Assembly: GCA_029204225.1 (NCBI GenBank)
Contig: CM055099.1
Location: 44,542,145 to 44,606,144, forward strand
Length of the DNA stretch: 64,000 nucleotides
Source: Diphasiastrum complanatum
Lineage: Eukaryota > Streptophyta > Lycopodiopsida > Lycopodiales > Lycopodiaceae
Reading direction: 5' to 3'
In this document: piece after piece, positions 33,893 to 49,499 of the stretch
Layout: every line of letters starts with the position of its first letter
Position numbering within the stretch: the stretch's first letter is position 1
Position numbers and translations under genes: made by a program
Notes under the pieces: generated by a model
The model's input: the letters and a program-made list of their open reading frames with translations, nothing else
Told to the model about the DNA's origin: nothing
Databases searched by the model: none

Positions 33893-34619
33893 GTGCTAAG
33901 AGTTCTTGGCCTTGAAGAAGAACCACAAGTTCTTCAAGAGGTTCAAAAATACAAAAATAGAGCTAGGATGGCTCTCCACTACATAAAGATGAATGTCTCT
34001 AATGAGATATTGAGAGAGATAGGTACTTGTACAACAGCCAAAGAAGCTTGGGATTGTCTCAAGACTATCTATGAGGCTAAAAATACCTCTAGGCCTCTCA
34101 CTCTTAGGAATCAAATCTTTCAAAGTAGCCAAAAGAGTGATGAGAGTGCATCTAGTTATATTTTGAGAGTAAAAGATATTCATAGAGAACTTGCTTGTAT
34201 TGGTGATTCCATCAATCAAAATGAGCTAGTTCAAGTCATTCTCAATGGCTTGAGAAGTGAATCTGATAACCTTGTCCAATCCTATGCCATTAAGGAGGAG
34301 CTACCAAGTTTGGAGGCTCTCCAAAGTGTGCTAATTTTGGAAGAATCAAGACAAGAGTACAAGCTCTTGAGGATGGACAAGCTTTCTCTCACTCATAATG
34401 ATGGCAAAGCTCTCTTTGCCAAGGATAAGCACAAAGGGAGGAGCAAGAACCAACATTAACAATCCTCAAGCAAGGTCAAAGTCAAATCCAAAGACAAAGA
34501 TGAGGAGGAAGATGATTCCTCTAATGCTTCATCATCCAAGCTCAAGAAGAAGATGATCAAGTGCTTTTATTGTGGCAAGAAAGGTCATTATGCCACCAAT
34601 TGCTTCAAGAAGAAGAATC
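33893..34619 (+). pseudogene. B1 gag, N-terminally deleted
   Basis: Copia gag: LGLEEEPQVLQEVQ, ALHYIKMNVSNEILREIG, AKEAWDCLKTIYEAKNTS, LRNQIFQSSQKSDE, HRELACIGDSINQNELVQV, then the zinc knuckle KCFYCGKKGHYATNCFKKK (about 34558-34614). There is no ATG for the conserved start, because the leader and first codons are deleted. A stop at 34457-34459 breaks the frame before the knuckle. Confidence 0.88.
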
Positions 34620-34620
34620 T
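34617..34620. other. left inversion breakpoint
   Basis: B1 gag (plus strand) meets B2 gag (minus strand). The bases ATC (34617-34619) fit both elements, a 3-bp microhomology. B1 resumes at 60117 (minus strand) and B2 at 60118 (plus strand), each in phase. Confidence 0.88.
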
Positions 34621-34831
34621 CATTAGAGACATTCATCTTAATGTAGTGGAGAGCCATCCTAGCTCTCTTCTGTACTTCTTGAAGGACTTGAGGCTCCTCC
34701 TCAATCCCAAGTACAATGTCCATCACATCTTGGAGTATCAATATGGACTCCATCCTCAACTTCCATATTGAATAATTGAAAGTAGACAATCTCTCACTTG
34801 GTTGCAACAAGTATGAACTCATTGAAGTCAT
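34617..34831 (-). CDS. B2 gag, N-terminal part
   Basis: ATG at 34831-34829. LSTFNYSIWKLRMESILIL and ALHYIKMNVSNEI are the N-terminus of a copia gag. It continues in phase at 60118 when the inversion is undone. Sequence left of 34617 on this strand is the complement of the B1 zinc knuckle, not gag. Confidence 0.85.
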
Positions 34832-35588
34832 GTAAAGTGGAGATAAATAAAAGTGATGAACAAAAAATGTTGTTTCTCTCTCACTATAGGATCCAATAAT
34901 GGTGTGCTACCATCTCCTATGCAAGATCTTGCAACAAACTGTGAGATGATTCTCACTAGCTATCTCAATCTCCCCAAAACTAGATCTATTTCACATCAAA
35001 TGATGGAGTATGGGCAAAGTTAGGATCAAACACTCTTAGCACGTGTGAAGTACACTAAGAAACTAAATTTGACTCAAATACAATGATATTGCATGAAACA
35101 AAATGGCTAAGATCTCAAAACAATGCCTAGATCACAAATAGATGAGATTGGTAAGCCTTCAACTGTGATTTTGGATCAACAAAGCAATCTCTTGACCAAA
35201 CCAAATGTGTCCACCTAGGTCTAGGTGCCCTACCTAACCCTCTTCAAAAGCTTATAGCTTTTGATTGGCTCAACCAAATGGAATGAAACTGATTGCATCA
35301 GAAACTAGACAAAAATAGCTTCAAAACAAGCTATCAAGCAAGATAAATGAATCAAGCATGCGAGAGAACTTCCAAACTGAAATTGGATGTTCCTCACACG
35401 TGTCTGAGCACTTGATTCCGTACAGCACCAGGTCAGACCCAATCAATGCCCTATTGATCTCTTTTGATCCAAAATTGGACAAGATAGCTAGGAAAATGGA
35501 TCTTGACAATTTCTAGCTCAAGATTGATGAATAGTTTTCACTCAAATGGATCAAAATGCATGGTAACATTAGGTAGGCTCTGATACCA

Positions 35589-36391
35589 TGTTGAATTTCA
35601 CACGTGTGGATTGTCCACTACATGTACTTGTGATCTCTTAAGGTGTGTAGATGCACCAAGATCAAGACTAGATTGAGATTCAAGATCTATCTTTGATTCT
35701 ATGGCAAAAACACATTACTACATGCATTCAATCACTTCCAACTCTCACTCACACGTGTGGTAAGTGTTCCAAAAGAATTCTAAGTAAAAACAAGCTGCTC
35801 TCCTCGGGTAGAGAGAGAAAAATCATCATGAGCTCTCGGGTAGAGAGAGAAAGCTAGAAATTCAATGACACTCAAAATCCACTCAATCTCAAAATCAATG
35901 AGATCCAAATGAGGAGTACAATGATACTAGTAGATCCACGAGCTACTACTATGCTTAACTATGATTGGATCACACTTTGCCACCTCTTAATCCTATTGGA
36001 CCATTGATCCATGCACCTCTTAATTCTATTGGACTATATTCGAGCACACCTCAAATTTCTATTGGACCACACATGGTTCCACCTCTAAATCCTATTGGAC
36101 CTCTTAAACTTCATCAAACAAAAGCATTACACTTGTCTACACTCTAATTGGCACAAGTTTGGCCTCCTACTCTATTTTGGCTCAATAGTGGCATTACAAG
36201 TGGAAATGGATAACCCTATCAACATCCTACACCTAAATGCTTGACTATGAAATTCTATGAGACCCCTATATCAAACACTTTTATTTACTTTACAATTCTC
36301 CACACTTTTGAACATTCTCCACACATGTGAGATTCACTTACAAACTTCTATCATAAAAAATACCAAGCTAGATTTTTGCCAATTTCTCACA
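35589..36391 (-). repeat. B2 5' LTR
   Basis: 803 bp; longer at its start than the B1 LTR (TGTGAGAAATTGG start, then a CACATGTG-type segment absent in B1), otherwise similar. CACACGTGTG occurs at 35599-35608 and 35750-35759. It pairs with the partial LTR 60968-61673. Confidence 0.9.
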
Positions 36392-37100
36392 CTCGTTCTA
36401 TTCGATTACGTGTCCGCATTTTGGGACGAGAGTATATTGCTTTGGTGGATACTGAAAGTACACATTCATTTATTAGCAGTTACATTTCCACCAGGATTCG
36501 TGCTACATCTATTTCAGCTACACGGTCTCTCAATGTCGAGGTTGCTATCTCACATTCTTTTATCAGCTCTCAGATGTTTCAGGGCTTGGACTATAGCATT
36601 GGTGACTTCTCTGGGACAGGCAAATTTCTACATTATTCCTGTGGAGCGCTATGACATTATTCTTGGTGCAGATTGGTTTTTTTCACTTGATACTGTTGTT
36701 GTGAATCTTTCTCAGCAGACACTGTCTTGGATCGCCTCAGCCCTGTTACATACCGATTACAGTTGCTTGATTCTACACAAGCTTGTGATTTATTTCATGT
36801 TAGCCTTTTACGAGCTTCCATTGAGGATGATGCTCCTCGCGATCTCACATTTTTTAGAGAGCCAGAGCTGTTCCCTTTTTTGCTAGTTGCCATCCATCAG
36901 GTTCGCCTTCAGCATAGTCGACGTCGTAGGTAGGTTCAGTTTCTAGTACAGTGAGATGGTCGCCCTCTTGAGGAGGCCACTTTGGGAGCCTATTGATGTC
37001 TTTTATCATACACCATTATTGGCAGATCAAGCTCGAGCCCTCATGGCTTTAATTCTTTCCTCTACTACAGATGTCATTGCAGATATTCCCTCTACTTCAT
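36392..37100 (+). pseudogene. gypsy protease joined to integrase C-terminus and chromodomain
   Basis: IRLRVRILGREYIALVDTEST (the retropepsin loop with E in place of G), then after a frame change NFYIIPVERYDIILGADWFF, the end of the protease. At about 36725 it jumps to the integrase C-terminus (SPVTYRLQLLDSTQACDLFHVSLLRAS) and a chromodomain with stops (about 36940-37000, FLVQ.DGRPLEEAT). RT, RNase H and most of the integrase are deleted. Confidence 0.82.
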
Positions 37101-37655
37101 GATTCGGCTAGCTATGACTATTCTTTTTTTGTAGTATTTGCTTAGTACTTTCTTTACACAATTATGATACTTTTGGGATATCTGTTGTGACGACTTTTGT
37201 CCTCTTCATCAGTATTTCCATTACTTCATGATTTTTCAGTATTTAGCATGCTTACATTATTGTTTTAGATAGTCATTATGCTTGCTAGCCGATGGAGGGC
37301 TTTGTTTTTCTGCAGGGGAGAGTTATGGACTTGGCTCATTACATTCGCCGCGTCCATTCCTTTATTCGTTATTATGCATAAGCAAGCCTAAGGGCCCTTT
37401 TTATTTATATATTGGCCTTGGGCCCTATTTGGTCATATTTTTAGAACTTGGTCACGTTGATTAGGAGTGGGGGTCCTCCTATTGGGAGGGCGCACTATTT
37501 TCTCTCCAAATCCTTCTCCCTCCCTTTTTTGAATCGAGAGGGTATATGTAGGGCAGCATTGTATTCCTTTATTTAGTTTATGATGATTGCTCCTCTTTAG
37601 CCTGCTTAAGCATTATATTTTCCTGCTTTCTAGCTTAAGTCCTGCTTTCTAGCAT
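36392..37655 (+). mobile_element. chromovirus, 3' part (protease, IN end, chromodomain, LTR)
   Basis: Gypsy pol remains starting inside the gag-protease junction. Its gag is at 61674-62948 on the minus strand; undoing the inversion and removing B2 makes gag run into protease without a break. The right end abuts LINE reverse transcriptase near 37655. An LTR start TGTTGTGACG at 37183 is possible, or one after the AGGGGAGAG run near 37313; neither is proven. Confidence 0.8.
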
Positions 37656-37663
37656 AGCTAGTG

Positions 37664-38929
37664 AATCTTAGCTTGTAACTGAATTGCAAACTCTGCTAAG
37701 AGAATCTGGTGTGTGACAGATGGCTTAGCTCGTATCATACGTGATAACATAAGGACCTGGAGGCATGAGATACTGGCCCAATCTGTCGAGGTGAGTCCCG
37801 GGCACCATGTCTCTACGACATACAATGCAGTGGGAGAAACAAAAGTGTCGAATAGTTGACACTTACTTGGAGCATCACGAACAGATCTCTGGTAGCAAAT
37901 GCGCTCAAGCTGGACCAAGGAGGCATGTCCCTTCTCAAGTCTGGTAGTAGCTGCATGTCTCATACCAAATATAGGACCAGTGAAAAGAACCTCGAAATAT
38001 GTGTAGGATGACACGATCTCCAGCGGCTGTCCATCTAGAAAAAGCTCCTGTTGCTGCATGAAGGCCTTGGATGTATTGAAGACCATAGCTTTTGTCTTCT
38101 TAGTATTGACCCGCAAGCCCCATCTAGTACAGAAATCATGAAGGTTGTCCAACTGTCTTTGTAGTCCCTCTTTAGTCGAGGAGACTAAAGCAATATCATT
38201 TGCGTATAGGAGAATGGCAATCAAAATATCCCCAAGACGACAACATGTACCACCGCTCTGCTCAATGACCCTCTCAAGCTCATCAATATATAGTCCGAAT
38301 AGTGTAGGTGATAGGGAGCAGCCCTATTTCACCCTAATGGTGCTCCATATGCGCTCTGAGAAGCCAGTGTCACCACGAAAACATCCAAGAACTCTCTCAT
38401 ACAGTGCCATCATCACTAGAACTATGTCAATAGAGAAGCCAAGATCACGTAATCTCTGAATAAGAAGAAAGCATGGAACAGAATTGAAGGCTTTCTTGAA
38501 GTCAACAAAGCAACAGTAAATCCTCTCTCTCCTATGTTTGGCCTCCTCAATGGTAGCTCGAAGAGTGAAGACATGATCTGTGGTAGAATGATGAGCCCGA
38601 AAGCCAACCTGGCCCAATGCATGTAGTCTCCTGGTCTCAACCTCAGAACTGATCGTTGACTGAAGTATAGCACAATAAAGCTTCGCTATAAGATGGCCAA
38701 TCATGATAGTACAGTACTTACCAAGATTCATGGGGTCACCACTTTTGTGGATGGGGTGGATGATATTAGTGCACCAGGAATGGGGGAAGCCAGAGACGAC
38801 AACACGGTTAAGCAAAGTGGCTAGAGTAGGTGATAGTAGATCTGCAGCATGGATCAGAAGTTCCGACTCGAGGTCTTCTATGTCTCTAGTATGGTGGGCC
38901 TTCATTCTCTTTATGGCCGCAGTGACCAT
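37664..38929 (-). pseudogene. LINE reverse transcriptase
   Basis: Minus strand: SPTLATLLNRVVVSGFPHSW, IHPIHKSGDPMNLGKYCTI, GQVGFRAHHSTTDHVFTL and CCFVDFKKAFNSVP (RT motifs before the catalytic box). A frame break near 38320 leads into the catalytic box LLYANDIALVSS, where the usual YADD has become YAND. LRVNTKKTKAMVF and ALYVVETWCPGL follow. The lost catalytic Asp and the frameshift mean it is inactive. Confidence 0.85.
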
Positions 38930-39142
38930 TTCAGAGGTGAAGAAGGTGAATTCATTGGGACAGGGGGAGATGGAAATGGGTACGTCAGTAGGTATGGTGT
39001 AGAGTGAGGTAGTGTAGGTGGACCATATATGTAGGTCATCAAGAAGAGGGGGTGGAGCACGAGGGATAAATGCATGCTAGAAAGCGCCAGTGGAGGAACT
39101 AAACAGGAAAGCAATGAGGTTTCTACCTTTACGTTTGTAAGC

Positions 39143-40420
39143 TCATTTTTTATGGCAGAGTGTGCTACGTAGAGAACGACGAGCAGTGGAGAGGATGAGT
39201 GGATCATGTGCACAGGCATGTATAACATGTAGGTGAAGTGAGCAGCATTCATCATCAAACCAAGGAGGGTGAGCAGGATGAGCTGTTTTGGCAGCATGAC
39301 AGTGGTGTGTGGATGGAAAGGAAGCCGAAGTGGCTGTATGAAGTGAGGTACTAAGGAAGCGAGCCTGTGATGTGAATGTACTATCATGTGGGAAGTGATG
39401 GAGTAAAGAGGCTAGGGTCTCCTGGTAAGTGTCAATGTAAGGGTGAGCGAAGGTGTATTTGGGAGCCCGGTCGATGGAGGAAGTAGATGAGGTTCGTGGA
39501 TTTGGAACGAAACCCAGATGGAAGGATAAAAAGGAGTGATTAGAGAGAGTGGTGGGAATGACCTTGAAGTGTGATACCAGTCGGATGAGGGATGGTGACC
39601 CCATGAGGTAATCAACGACACTGTGCCCACCACTTTGAGGGTAGCATGTGTAGCTACCAGAATCGGGCCAACAAGCGAGGCCATTGTGAATGGCTAGCTC
39701 GTGAGCTTCTCCAAGTTGCAACAAGTACTCACCGTAAGTAGTAATAGGACTGAGTGCATCGGATGAAGTCCTGGTAATGCCCATATCATCACAATCAATA
39801 GCCTGTGTGTGTAGGTGGTCATCAGCATCATGGAACTCGACCTGACACTCAACAGTTCTGGCGTTAAAATCACCAGTAAGAAGAATATAGCCACGATCTG
39901 AGAATCTGATAATATTTGTGGAGAGATCCGTGAAAGAAGAGCCAATACCCTCTGCGTAAGAGGACGACTCAAGGGAAAAGTAGCATGCAACAATTTAGAG
40001 ATCTCTAGTCAATCCAATGTCACGTCCGATGAGTCGGCAAACCCATATATACCGTGCGTGCTCGTCATGCCTGATAATCTCTATAGTAGGGAGTAGGGAC
40101 TCTCTGTATGGACATGCAACTCCGCCTGAACCTCTGCTACTCATAGACCTCGCCTCTGCCCTGTAAACTGAATCCCATCTGTAGCCTGAGAATGTAGGTA
40201 ACCCTTTGATCTAGCTCTCGTGTGTCTCCATAAAGAAAAGAATATCTCTACCTGTAATGAAATCCATAAGATCGCATGTAGTAGAAGAAGAGTGTATATT
40301 GTTGCAGTTCCAAATACCAATACGCAGGTGGTGTGGACAAGGCCCCAGGATGCTCCCATGCCCGCGGACCCCAACTCCCTATTGGCAGGAGCCTGTGGGT
40401 ACACTGTCAATGGAGCGAAT
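39143..40420 (-). pseudogene. LINE endonuclease and linker
   Basis: Several frames of the minus strand. Near 40300-40200 there is RIGIWNCNNIHSS and FMETHES (endonuclease start); about 39860 a GDFNAR-like block; then HSVVDYLMGSPSL and VIPTTLSNHSFLSFHL (the conserved C-terminal SDH-like motif as SNH). The linker before RT (39450-39143) has a PPWFDDEC block, common in such elements. Confidence 0.75.
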
Positions 40421-41527
40421 CTATCTGTCTCGATAGATAACACGCCGACCTAATGGCTTGGCATCTTGGAAGGCCCGATGTCTTTCTTCTACTTGGATGT
40501 ATGTTAGATCATCATCCATGAAAATGTGTGTGTCTCTCAACTTAGCTCTCTTACGCAGGGCATCTCTATGGGTAATGGCTGAGGTGAAATGAATGATCAA
40601 GGTAGAGGTATCCCTTTTGGTCTGCCATGCTGTATCCAGCCCTCCATCATGGTGGTCTAGTGTGCTTTCAAGAAACTGTTTGGCTTCTTCAATGGCATTT
40701 TGGGTATCAACTATACTACGTACCCGAATATTGAGGGCTTTGCTACCTCGAAGTCTTTCTTCCGAGAGAGTAGCTGAAATAATTGAGGAGATAGGTGCAG
40801 TGGGTCTGGTTCCTTTCTTGAGCACCTTCGCCCAAGACTTAGTTTCCTCCTTATGCTGCTCAATCTTATCTTCCAATTCTTTGAGACGGTTTGAGAATTC
40901 CGGTGTAGCGAGAATGGGCTGGGTTCTAATCTCACTCTACAATGCATCCATTTCTGTTTTCCGTTTTGCATCCTCCTCGCCAATCTTCATCTTAAGTTTC
41001 AAATTGTTAGCTTGCAGGACCCCCATTTGCGTCTTGATCTTTCCAAAGTTCCTTTTCTTGAGCACCTTCGCCCAAGACTTGGTTTCATCCTTATGTTGTT
41101 CAATCTTATCTTCCAATTCTTTGAGACGGTTTGAGGATTCCGGTGTGGCAAGAATGGCCTGGGTTCTAATCTCACTATGCAATGCGTCCATTTTTGTTTT
41201 CCGTTTTGCATCATCCTTGTCGATCTCCGTCTTAAGTTTCAAATTGTCAGTTTGCAGGTCCCCCATTTGCGTCTTGATCTTTCCATTCTCATCTTCCAAG
41301 TAGCTTACCCGTGATTGGAGTTCTTGTAGTTCCCGTTTCAGCCAACCTAATTTATAGACAAGGAATCCTTCCATAGGCTGGGAAGGAGTGTAATCATGAG
41401 ATAGACGATCAGAAACGATGGCCAAAAATGGTGTGGAGCTGCCACCTTCTTCTTGTCCAGCTGTATTTACAAGTGTGGTGGAGGTTTCCAGGTCAGCTGG
41501 GCGGGGTGGAGCATCAGCAATGGACAT
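40421..41527 (-). pseudogene. LINE ORF1 with coiled coil
   Basis: ATG at 41527. LGWLKRELQELQSRVSYLED, KIKTQMGDLQTDNLKLKTEI and LKELEDKIEQHKDETKSWAK form a heptad-like coiled coil. A second frame (40876-40421) continues with NIRVRSIVDTQNAIEEAKQF and HFTSAITHRDALRKRAKLRD, an RNA-binding-like part. The coiled-coil region is duplicated with a 240-bp period. The family's ORF1 is an RNA chaperone; here it is frameshifted. Confidence 0.72.
40811..41290. repeat. 240-bp in-frame duplication in LINE ORF1
   Basis: The block beginning TCTTGAGCACCTTCGCCCAA starts at about 40816 and again at about 41056. The following text (CAATCTTATCTTCCAATTC..., TTCTGTTTTCCGTTTTGCATC-like) repeats with few differences. 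The 240-bp offset equals 80 codons. Confidence 0.9.
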
Positions 41528-41629
41528 AGGACAACGATGGAGTCAACGTAGGTCAGTCGCTGGACATAGGACAACGATGGAGCCAGCGGAGTCAGGTTCA
41601 AGCCAGCGATGGAGCCAGGACAACAGCGG

Positions 41630-44589
<2,960 letters not shown>

Positions 44590-45470
44590 ATTACTACAAG
44601 AATTTCATCTCAATATTGTGGTTGAAAGGATAAGCAGTATGTTATAGTCGACTACTTGTCCAAGTTAAAGACTAGTATACCATAAGTTGGTACTAATAAT
44701 GAATTACCATATGATATCTTACTTTAGATTTATGTTGTGTCAGATTGGTAGAAGGTGTGATACACCACCTTGCAAATGAAAGAACGCCATCTAGAATGTC
44801 CCATGATTGAAACTAAAAAGGTGATCATTAAATTTGTACCTTATCAAGTGATTTTAATCTAACTATCAAGCAATGTAGTTTTTCTCATGAGACTAGTCAT
44901 AATTTAAGTTCAAAGTGAAAGAATTGCTGGTGAACATATAGAAGTAAATTTTACAATAAAAAATATTATTCAGGTGAATTATGATAACCAACCCACATAC
45001 AAATACTTTTCAACATTTGCAATAGTTGTTTTTTGCTAGTGAACATTGAAACCTAAAGAAGGTGGTAGATCCTTTTAATAACCAATGCTAATTCAAAGTC
45101 CATTTGACATGGTGAATAGTTAAGTGAATGGGTGAAACAAGTCCCAGATGTCAAACCTTACAACAAGGCCCTTCTATGAACATATTACTATATGCTTTGG
45201 TTCCCCCATTGAGTTGGTCAAAAATTATGGTATCAATTTTTAAATGGAAGTTGTTAGAGTTTTATGTTATTCACAATACAATGCTATTATCCAAGATGCG
45301 TTGGTTCAAAAGAGTCATCATCTAAAGTTCTTTGTAGTATATTATTGAAAACAATGGAAGGTAAATTAACTAGATTGAAAACACAATTTACATGCTGAAT
45401 AGTGGGAAATTTAAGCCAAATATAAGATGTCTACATGTTGGATGCCTTTCTAGTTAGAAGCTCAATACTT
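44590..45470 (+). pseudogene. very decayed gypsy RNase H end and integrase
   Basis: With frame changes the plus strand reads KQYVIVDYLSKLKTS and NNELPYDILL (an RNase H-end phrase), CPMIETKKVIIKF (zinc-finger region), YEHITICFGSPIELVKNYGI (the integrase core phrase ..FGCPLELVSDRG.., heavily changed) and SILLKTMEGKLTRLK. The order agrees with non-chromodomain gypsy pol of Athila/Tat type. Stops are frequent; this is an old relic. Confidence 0.5.
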
Positions 45471-46795
<1,325 letters not shown>

Positions 46796-47131
46796 CACTA
46801 GCATTCATCTACTTTGTTCTACATCTAAAAGTGCAAACTAACAAACTAGTGACATATGTCACTTTACATTCACATCTATCTACCTACTTGTACCATGTGG
46901 CAGTTTCTAAACTAGAATTGTCCAAATCACTATGCATGTGTCCATTACACTTTGTGCATGCTTTGCATGTCACTTTGGAACACTTACAACCTTTGCATGT
47001 GATATGACTCATGTTTCTACAAGCCTATAATTAACGTTTATATGCCAAACTTCTATACGCATGTTGTACTTGACCAACTAGATCTCATATAACCATGTAG
47101 CTCGAGTTTCCTCTAGGCAAGAAAGCAAGTT

Positions 47132-47315
47132 GTGATTGGTCTTCCAAAGTCCTTAACTAGCATCAATCATATTTGTGAGCAATGTGCTTCACATAGGTTA
47201 CCTTATACTAGATCTACATCTAGATCTAGTATGCCTTTTCAAGTTGTACATTCAGATAATCATGGTGTTACTACTATTAGCAAAGGAGGAGCTAAGATGT
47301 ATGTAACCTTTATAA
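47132..47315 (+). pseudogene. A-like copia integrase fragment
   Basis: GLPKSLTSINHICEQCASHR (zinc-finger end), SRSSMPFQVVHSDNHGV and GGAKMYVTFI (start of the core with the first Asp). It closely resembles the A-type integrase at 54345-54884 but keeps HSD where that copy has HSN. Breaks off at about 47315; the following 200 bp up to the GA array is not recognised. Confidence 0.82.
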
Positions 47316-47513
47316 AAATGAGAAATGTTATATCTTTAAAATGTCCACAGGCTTCGGGTGTTGATATGGTAAAACGAATTCAAAAAGGTGGTGATTTGGA
47401 ACATTCTTGGATTCGCTTCAATCACGTAAATTTTTTTCCCAATGGTCATCTATGGCTACACACATGTATGATCCGAGCTAGGTGTAGGTTTTCTTGGTAC
47501 ATAGGAGACAAGT

Positions 47514-47668
<155 letters not shown>

Positions 47669-48304
47669 CTAGTAGTGAAAGCACCCAAAAAAAAAAAGGA
47701 ATTGGGTGAGTTTCTACAAGGCTATATAGGCCCTAAGCCTCCTTGTGTATGTGCCCATCCAACACTAAAACTTCCCAAATGCACTTTTCAATACTATCGA
47801 TACTCTACACATGCATTATTCTAAACCATGTACTAGCTCCATTTCATGTGTTTGGGTCCTCACAAGGTCATTAACTACATTACTGGCCTTGTCCAAAATA
47901 GTGTGGCGTAACGAATAATCTTGAGTACTACAGTACCTTCTATCCAAGTCTAGGATTATGCCGCATCTTATATGCAGGACGTGGACATAACATTCTTCCC
48001 CCCCTTGAACTACTCATGTCCTCTGAAGTGAAACTTAGGGAAATGCTTCTTTATGTTATCCATTCTCTGCCATGAATTGTGAAAAAATATCATATCACTA
48101 AGATCCAATATGTCCCTTTGATCTTTGGTTATGAACTACAACGCATCAAGCACCATTTACAATGTAGAAATCTAACATCAACTACACAGAAGATGCACAC
48201 TCAACAAGATCTTGATCAAACATCCTAATTATAGACCTCCTTTATAAGGTTTTAAAGTAGCTTCCATAATTGATATAGAGAATAGTGTCCACATTGGATT
48301 CTTT
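47669..48304. other. no recognised gene
   Basis: Includes a short stretch (48200-48300: CCTAATTATAGACCTCCTTT) similar to 19838-19895, another dispersed repeat fragment. No coding similarity. Confidence 0.5.
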
Positions 48305-49499
48305 ATTGAATTTCACACGTGTGGACTGTCCACTACATGTACTAGTGATCTCCTAAGGTGTGTAGATGCACCAAGATCAAGACTAGATTGAGATTCAAGA
48401 TCTATCTTTGATTCTATGGCAAAAACACACTACTACATGTATTCAATCACTTCCAACTCTCACTCACACGTGTGGGAAGTGTTCCAAAAGAATTCTTAGT
48501 AAAAACAAGCTCCTCTCCTCGGGTAGAGAGAGAAAAACCATCATGAGCCCTCGGGTAGAGAGAGAAAGCTAGAAATTCAATGACACTCAAAATTCACTCA
48601 ATCTCAAAATCAATTAGATCCAAATGAGGAGTACAATGATACTAGTAGATCCACGAGCTACCACTATGCTTAACTATGATTGGATCACACTTTGCCACCT
48701 CTTAATCCTATTGGACCATTGATCCATGCACCTCTTAATTCTATTGGACTATATTCAAGCACACCTCAAATTCCTATTGCCACCTCTAGATCCTATTGGA
48801 TCTCTTAAACTGCATCAAACAAAAGCATTACACTTGTCTACACTCTAATTGGAACAAGTTTGGCCTCCTACTCTATTTTGGCTCAATAGTGCATTACAAG
48901 TGGAAATGGATAATTTGCCATCTATGCGAAATTTGACCCTATCAACATCCTACACCTAAATGCTTGACTATGAAATTCTATGAGACCCCTATATCAAACA
49001 TTTTTATTTACTTTACAATTCTCCACACGTGGGAACATCCTCCACACATGTGAGATTCACTTACAAACTTCTATCATAAAAAATACCAAGCTAGATTTTT
49101 TGCCAATTTCTCACACTCCTCCTCAAAAAATAGCTTGGAAAGGTACTAGATCACTTGAGAAGTTTGTAAATCTTTTTGAGTGGATCCTTTGGTATGCATA
49201 AGAAGTGAAGATCAGCCAAGGGATCCATCATAGCAGCACCCTCACCATATCTATGATAAGATCTCTCTGGTAGAGATCTCTTGCCAATGCCTTTGAAGAG
49301 TGCTCCACCAATATGCCACTATGATCATGGGCTTCCTCCATGCTTGATGATGATCTTTGCTTTGAAAGTTTCACTTGAATGATGGATGCACCATAAATAG
49401 AGAAATCTGAGGCTTCCAAGCCTCATAAGGATCATGGAGATCAAGATCATAAGATATGAAACAATGATAATTATCAAGATTATGCTTTCTAGATTGACT
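48305..49499 (-). mobile_element. second B2-type element, 3' end
   Basis: Minus strand, right to left: end of gag (49499 to about 49440), a segment encoding EASDFSIYGASIIQVKLSKQ and ALARDLYQRDLIIDMVRVLL, a polypurine tract (GAGGAGGAG next to 49115), and a 3' LTR 49115-48305 with CACACGTGTG at 48314-48323 and 48465-48474. The same direct passage from gag to the 3' segment is seen in B2 at 60600-60880, so the gag-only layout is shared by two copies. Confidence 0.85.

Larger units (their letters stand above)
32609..34619 (+). mobile_element. B1 copia element, 5' half
   Basis: 5' LTR 32609-33346 (738 bp), primer site TGGCATCAGAGC at 33347, leader, and gag up to the zinc knuckle, where it meets an inverted piece of B2 at 34617-34619. 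The left target duplication is TTTGG (32604-32608). The 3' half is at 56261-60117. Relative to the B2 leader, about 200 bp of leader and the first 39 or so gag codons are deleted at about 33895. Confidence 0.92.
34617..36391 (-). mobile_element. B2 copia element, 5' half (inverted)
   Basis: Minus strand, from right to left: 5' LTR 36391-35589, primer site TGGTATCAGAGC (35588 downward), a leader closely matching B1's (35588 to about 35037), and the first 71 gag codons (from 34831), ending at the breakpoint. The target duplication is CTCGT at 36392-36396, which is ACGAG on the minus strand. The 3' half is at 60118-61673. Confidence 0.92.

Noticed and set aside
34532-34616. Minus-strand frame continuing B2 gag beyond the breakpoint (EAIGGIMTFLATI).
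   Set aside because: It is the complement of the B1 zinc knuckle, not a protein segment.
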